Below, piece by piece: positions 30,737 through 33,289 of a stretch of 33,289 nucleotides of DNA. Origin of the DNA: Cryomorphaceae bacterium (GTDB lineage: Bacteria; Bacteroidota; Bacteroidia; Flavobacteriales; Schleiferiaceae); NCBI GenBank assembly GCA_013205365.1, contig JABMNC010000044.1, positions 1 to 33,289 on the forward strand. Direction: 5' to 3'. The notes under the pieces were generated by a model. It made no database searches. It had not been told where the DNA came from and worked only from the letters and a program-made list of their open reading frames with translations. Within the stretch, counting starts at the first letter, position 1, and each line of letters begins with the position of its first letter. The position numbers and the translations under genes were made by a program.

Positions 30737-31950
30737 TTGCCTGGTGGCTCCGTCACGATCGCCGACTCAGCGACAACTCTTGCTGGGAATTTGCACTCAA
30801 AGAAGCAGCTAAAACAGGCGAAGAGGTCAGGGTTTTCTTTGCCTGGAACCGCCTCCACCTTGATGCTGGAATTGGTGGAATTCCGCGCATGAGCGCGCGT
30901 CGCATCGACTGGACGAAAAAAGACCTTAAAATGATGCGCACAGAGCTTCAAAAACACGGAATCAACCTAGAAGAAACCGAAGGTTCCGCCCTTGATTGGC
31001 TTCGAACGCACCGACCGAGTACCCTCACCTACAGCTTTGCGGTGGCTCATGAGGAGCGCCAAGACGAAGCCCAACTTTTGCCCTTGGTAAAGCGGATTCA
31101 AGGATTTTGGACGCACAGTATTCTCGAACCAGACAGCATTCCGGGGGGATTAAACCAACTGCCAGAGGTTTTCACCCCCTTTAGGCACAAGATTGAGCGA
31201 GAAAACCTCCGCTTTGAATTGCCTCCCTTACTGGTGAAGCCCAACGTGGAATCTCCCACCTCAAGCAGTCTAGCCTTTCCCTTTGAGCCTGGCGAAGCCT
31301 CGGCATTAGCCCGTCTAATAGCATACATGGGCAATCCAGAAGGAGCCGCGGAGTACAAGACACGCCGCAATGGTCTTCTCGGGACCGAATATTCCACCAA
31401 ATTTTCTCCATGGCTGGCATCGGGCGCACTGAGTCCACGCCGAATTTGGCAGGCTTGCCTGTCTCTCGAGGAGTCGCTCGGAGGCAGTCCCGAGGTAGAA
31501 TGGATCCGCGTGGAACTTCTTTGGCGGGAGTACTTTCAATGGGTCGCCTACCGTGCAGGCAGCCGACTTTTTATTAAAAAGGGATTTAGGGAGCAGTCGC
31601 CCCGAGCCGGATTCAACGCCCGGGCATTCCAACGTTGGGTCGACGGCCTAACCGGTGACGATTTTGTAAACGCAGGCATGCGAGAACTCGCAGAAACGGG
31701 CTTTAGCAGCAACCGCGCTCGGCAGAATTTAGCGTCCTACCTGATCCACGATCTCGGCATCGATTGGCGCTACGGTGCCGCATACTTTGAGGCGCAACTG
31801 CTTGACTACGACCCGGCGAGCAATTGGGCTAATTGGGCCTATTTGGCTGGCGTGGGCAACGACCCCCGCCCTGTTCGGCGATTCAACACGGTCAAGCAGG
31901 CCCAAGACTACGATGCCAACCGAGCTTTTCGCAAGGCTTGGCAGCAGTAG
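30733..31950 (+). CDS. Cryptochrome DASH / DASH-type photolyase
   Basis: This 405-residue protein is a cryptochrome/photolyase of the DASH clade, which binds FAD and usually MTHF and repairs cyclobutane dimers, best in single-stranded DNA. The N-terminal photolyase domain starts WWLRHDRRLSDNSCWEFAL. The C-terminal FAD domain shows YKTRRNGLLGTEYSTKFSPWLASGALSPR, then ELLWREYFQWVAYR and GFSSNRARQNLASYLIHDLGIDWRYGA. DYDPASNWANWAYLAGVGNDPR and the closing QAQDYDANRAFRKAW complete it. These are DASH-type versions of the motifs. It is slightly shorter than most DASH proteins. It ends the photorepair operon and overlaps the FeS photolyase by 4 nt, so one transcript could cover repair of both main UV lesions. 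Confidence 0.94.
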   Translation: MIAWWLRHDRRLSDNSCWEFALKEAAKTGEEVRVFFAWNRLHLDAGIGGIPRMSARRIDWTKKDLKMMRTELQKHGINLEETEGSALDWLRTHRPSTLTYSFAVAHEERQDEAQLLPLVKRIQGFWTHSILEPDSIPGGLNQLPEVFTPFRHKIERENLRFELPPLLVKPNVESPTSSSLAFPFEPGEASALARLIAYMGNPEGAAEYKTRRNGLLGTEYSTKFSPWLASGALSPRRIWQACLSLEESLGGSPEVEWIRVELLWREYFQWVAYRAGSRLFIKKGFREQSPRAGFNARAFQRWVDGLTGDDFVNAGMRELAETGFSSNRARQNLASYLIHDLGIDWRYGAAYFEAQLLDYDPASNWANWAYLAGVGNDPRPVRRFNTVKQAQDYDANRAFRKAWQQ

Positions 31951-31987
31951 TAACGATAAAAACTCCGCCTGCATAGTAAATTGCGGC

Positions 31988-32260
31988 ATGCAACAGGACC
32001 TACGAATTATCGCACTCTACTTTCGCGGGCTTTTCTATCGCTACGAAAACTCCAAAGGAGGCATTCCCATTGGAGAAACCCTGCTCCTGCAGGAGATGCT
32101 CCTGCGCAAAGTAATTGCTCCGCACCCGCTGGATGCGAGCCGTGCCATTCTCACCTTTCGCGGCGAACGATACGCCAAAGACATTGTGCACAAAATGATT
32201 CGTCCCGTGCTCTATATTATTTTAAGCATCATCTTGGCCGCTACGCTCCTTGGAATCTAA
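31988..32260 (+). CDS. Small single-pass membrane protein of unknown function
   Basis: I do not recognise this 90-residue protein. The ATG at 31988 replaces the track start at 31775, which lies inside the DASH gene. The N-terminal 65 residues look soluble (DLRIIALYFRGLFYRYENSKGG is mixed basic/aromatic, and PLDASRAILTFRGERYAK is strand-like). Residues about 70-90 (IRPVLYIILSIILAATLLGI) form one C-terminal membrane helix, suggesting a tail-anchored inner-membrane protein with the soluble part in the cytoplasm. It begins 37 nt after the DASH gene and overlaps the TTG start of the DUF2490 gene by 11 nt, so the last two are probably coupled. A partial -7-like TAAATTG lies just upstream. Confidence 0.75.
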   Translation: MQQDLRIIALYFRGLFYRYENSKGGIPIGETLLLQEMLLRKVIAPHPLDASRAILTFRGERYAKDIVHKMIRPVLYIILSIILAATLLGI

Positions 32261-32879
32261 GCATCTTAAATTTTTGGCTCCCCTTTTACTGCTGCTTTTT
32301 GTGGGATTATTGCCAATGGCCAATGCCCAGACCCAGGTATGGGCTTCTGCGACGGTCAAGGCAGCCTTGAGCAAGAGGTGGGATGCCGCCGCATCCATAG
32401 AGCAACGATGGCGGGGCACGGAATTCAATCAGTTCGCAGACCTGCGCATTAATCGGGACGCAAAAAATAAATGGAACTACTTCTATGAATTTAGAGCACC
32501 CTTCTCTCAAAGCACTAAAGCAAGGCATACTCTGGCTCTCGAGAAAACGTTTAAGCCTAAAATTTCAGGCCTTAAAATCGCAGACGTGAATGCGGGTATT
32601 CGCTACCACTTTAACCGCAACGCATCCGTTCGATATGGACTTTATGCCCAGCGCAACCTTGGAATATGGACCCCTGAGGTTAGTTACGAGTGGTGGCACG
32701 AGCAATTCAGCCCCTTTTCAAGCCTGCGGCGCACTCGCCTTACCGCAGGGCTTAGCATCAAGCAGGGAAAGCACTTAAAATGGTCCGCAACAGTTGCGAT
32801 GCAGCAGAACTACCGAGGCTTGGATAACCTCGAAGCCGATTTTGCCATCGTCCGATTGGGCCTGCGCTACAAGGTCTAG
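32250..32879 (+). CDS. DUF2490-type outer membrane beta-barrel protein
   Basis: This 209-residue protein resembles the DUF2490 family of small predicted outer-membrane barrels, whose function is unknown. A signal peptide (HLKFLAPLLLLLFVGLLPMANAQ) ends near residue 26. It is followed by TQVWASATVKAALSKRWDAAASIEQRWRG, the family's typical opening ('W....v...l.kkw......e.R'). Repeating strand pairs follow, with RYHFNRNASVRYGLYAQRN and a final AIVRLGLRYKV ending in a barrel-like strand. The start is TTG at 32250, which keeps the charged n-region; the TTG at 32274 would remove it. It is coupled to the small membrane protein before it. Its stop overlaps the hisS stop by 4 nt. Confidence 0.83.
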   Translation: MESKHLKFLAPLLLLLFVGLLPMANAQTQVWASATVKAALSKRWDAAASIEQRWRGTEFNQFADLRINRDAKNKWNYFYEFRAPFSQSTKARHTLALEKTFKPKISGLKIADVNAGIRYHFNRNASVRYGLYAQRNLGIWTPEVSYEWWHEQFSPFSSLRRTRLTAGLSIKQGKHLKWSATVAMQQNYRGLDNLEADFAIVRLGLRYKV

Positions 32880-33289
32880 GTCCAGGCAAAGGACCCCAAG
32901 CCGTCGAGGGTAAGTTCAGTCTGAATTCCAGTCTTTAAGTTTTTGACCTGTATCGACTGTGCTCGCTCTTCCTGAGCGCCAGCCATGACGACAAACTGGG
33001 CGCCAATCTTGTCTGCGTAGTCAAACTGCTTTTTAATCTTTGCGGATTCTGGGTAGAGCACGGTTCGGATTCCTATGGCGCGAAGGGATTCGGCTACCCT
33101 AAAGGCATAGTCGGCCTCCTGGTCGCCCAATTGAAACACTAGGACCTGTGGGCCAAAGGCGAGGTCCGGGAGAAGACCCAGTTCCTCGAGGCAAAGCAAA
33201 ATTCGGTCAAGACCAAAACTGATTCCTACACCGCTCAAGCCCGGAGCACCAAAAATGCCTGTTAAATTGTCGTAGCGTCCGCCACCGCC
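32876..33289 (-). CDS. hisS: Histidyl-tRNA synthetase, C-terminal part
   Basis: The last 137 codons of hisS run in from the right edge; the track shows only the part after an internal Met. At the edge the frame reads GGGGRYDNLTGIFGAPG, and GVGISFGLDRILLCLEE is class II motif 3, holding the ATP-binding Arg. The C-terminal anticodon-binding domain follows: VLVFQLGDQEADYAFRVAESLRAIGIRTVLYP, then KIKKQFDYADKIGAQFVVMAG and VKNLKTGIQTELTL. The enzyme charges tRNA-His. Its stop codon overlaps that of the convergent DUF2490 gene in the shared palindrome CTAG. Confidence 0.96.
   Translation of the reverse strand, partial: GGGGRYDNLTGIFGAPGLSGVGISFGLDRILLCLEELGLLPDLAFGPQVLVFQLGDQEADYAFRVAESLRAIGIRTVLYPESAKIKKQFDYADKIGAQFVVMAGAQEERAQSIQVKNLKTGIQTELTLDGLGSFAWT

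Noticed and set aside
1-33289. Mobile element, prophage, toxin-antitoxin, CRISPR or anti-phage island
   Set aside because: No transposase, integrase, direct repeat array, tRNA-flanked insertion or defence-gene motif is visible; the content is core or near-core genes.

Overview
The window reads as a chromosomal segment of a Bacteroidota bacterium, most likely a Flavobacteriales-type lineage of fairly high GC (mid-50s by eye; not computed). Three things point there: eight exact copies of the Bacteroidetes -7 promoter word TAnnTTTG in front of genes or operons, the near absence of Shine-Dalgarno sequences, and the gene content (SusC/BtuB-style receptor with surface lipoprotein, ftsK-lolA-lptG-ribB block, quinone-type pyrD, tamB/tsaD/rsmE neighbourhood, DUF2490). 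No tRNA, rRNA, IS element, CRISPR array, prophage or integrase was seen. Genes are packed with 4-nt overlaps and no gene-free stretch exceeds about 110 bases.

Layout. 1-2210 (minus): a vitamin B12 uptake unit made of a promoter, a cobalamin riboswitch, a BtuB-like TonB-dependent receptor and the first 60 codons of a BtuG/YncE-like surface lipoprotein that runs off the left edge. 2202-4090 (minus): pyrD and an HMG-CoA-lyase-family gene. 4129-4566 (plus): smpB, meeting pcm (minus, to 5226) stop to stop. 5259-8500 (plus): an unrecognised lipoprotein, a polyprenyl-phosphate sugar transferase and a 3-hydroxyacyl-CoA dehydrogenase. 8610-11341 (minus): arginase and argS. 11382-19239 (plus): a tightly coupled run ftsK-lolA-lptG-GT4-GT2-ribB, linking chromosome segregation, envelope lipoprotein/LPS transport, glycan synthesis and riboflavin synthesis. 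19236-23051 (minus): tamB. 23082-26189 (plus): tsaD-rimB-like-rimK-rsmE, a translation-apparatus modification operon. 26186-27691 (minus): hutH. 27738-31950 (plus): a photorepair operon (SDR, flavin reductase-like protein, DUF2256, FeS-containing bacterial cryptochrome/photolyase, cryptochrome DASH). 31988-32879 (plus): a small membrane-anchored protein and a DUF2490 protein. 32876-33289 (minus): the 3' end of hisS.

The most unusual points are: (i) the DUF2256 gene of the photorepair operon is readable only through a +1 shift at a CCCC run, and its shifted stop overlaps the photolyase start; (ii) the SDR in that operon has Ile where the catalytic Tyr should be; (iii) arginase and ftsK diverge from a perfect 10-bp inverted repeat whose arms are the two -7 boxes; (iv) several genes have the -7 box exactly 4 nt before the start codon, implying leaderless mRNAs; (v) three of four convergent gene pairs overlap by exactly 4 nt through their stop codons.
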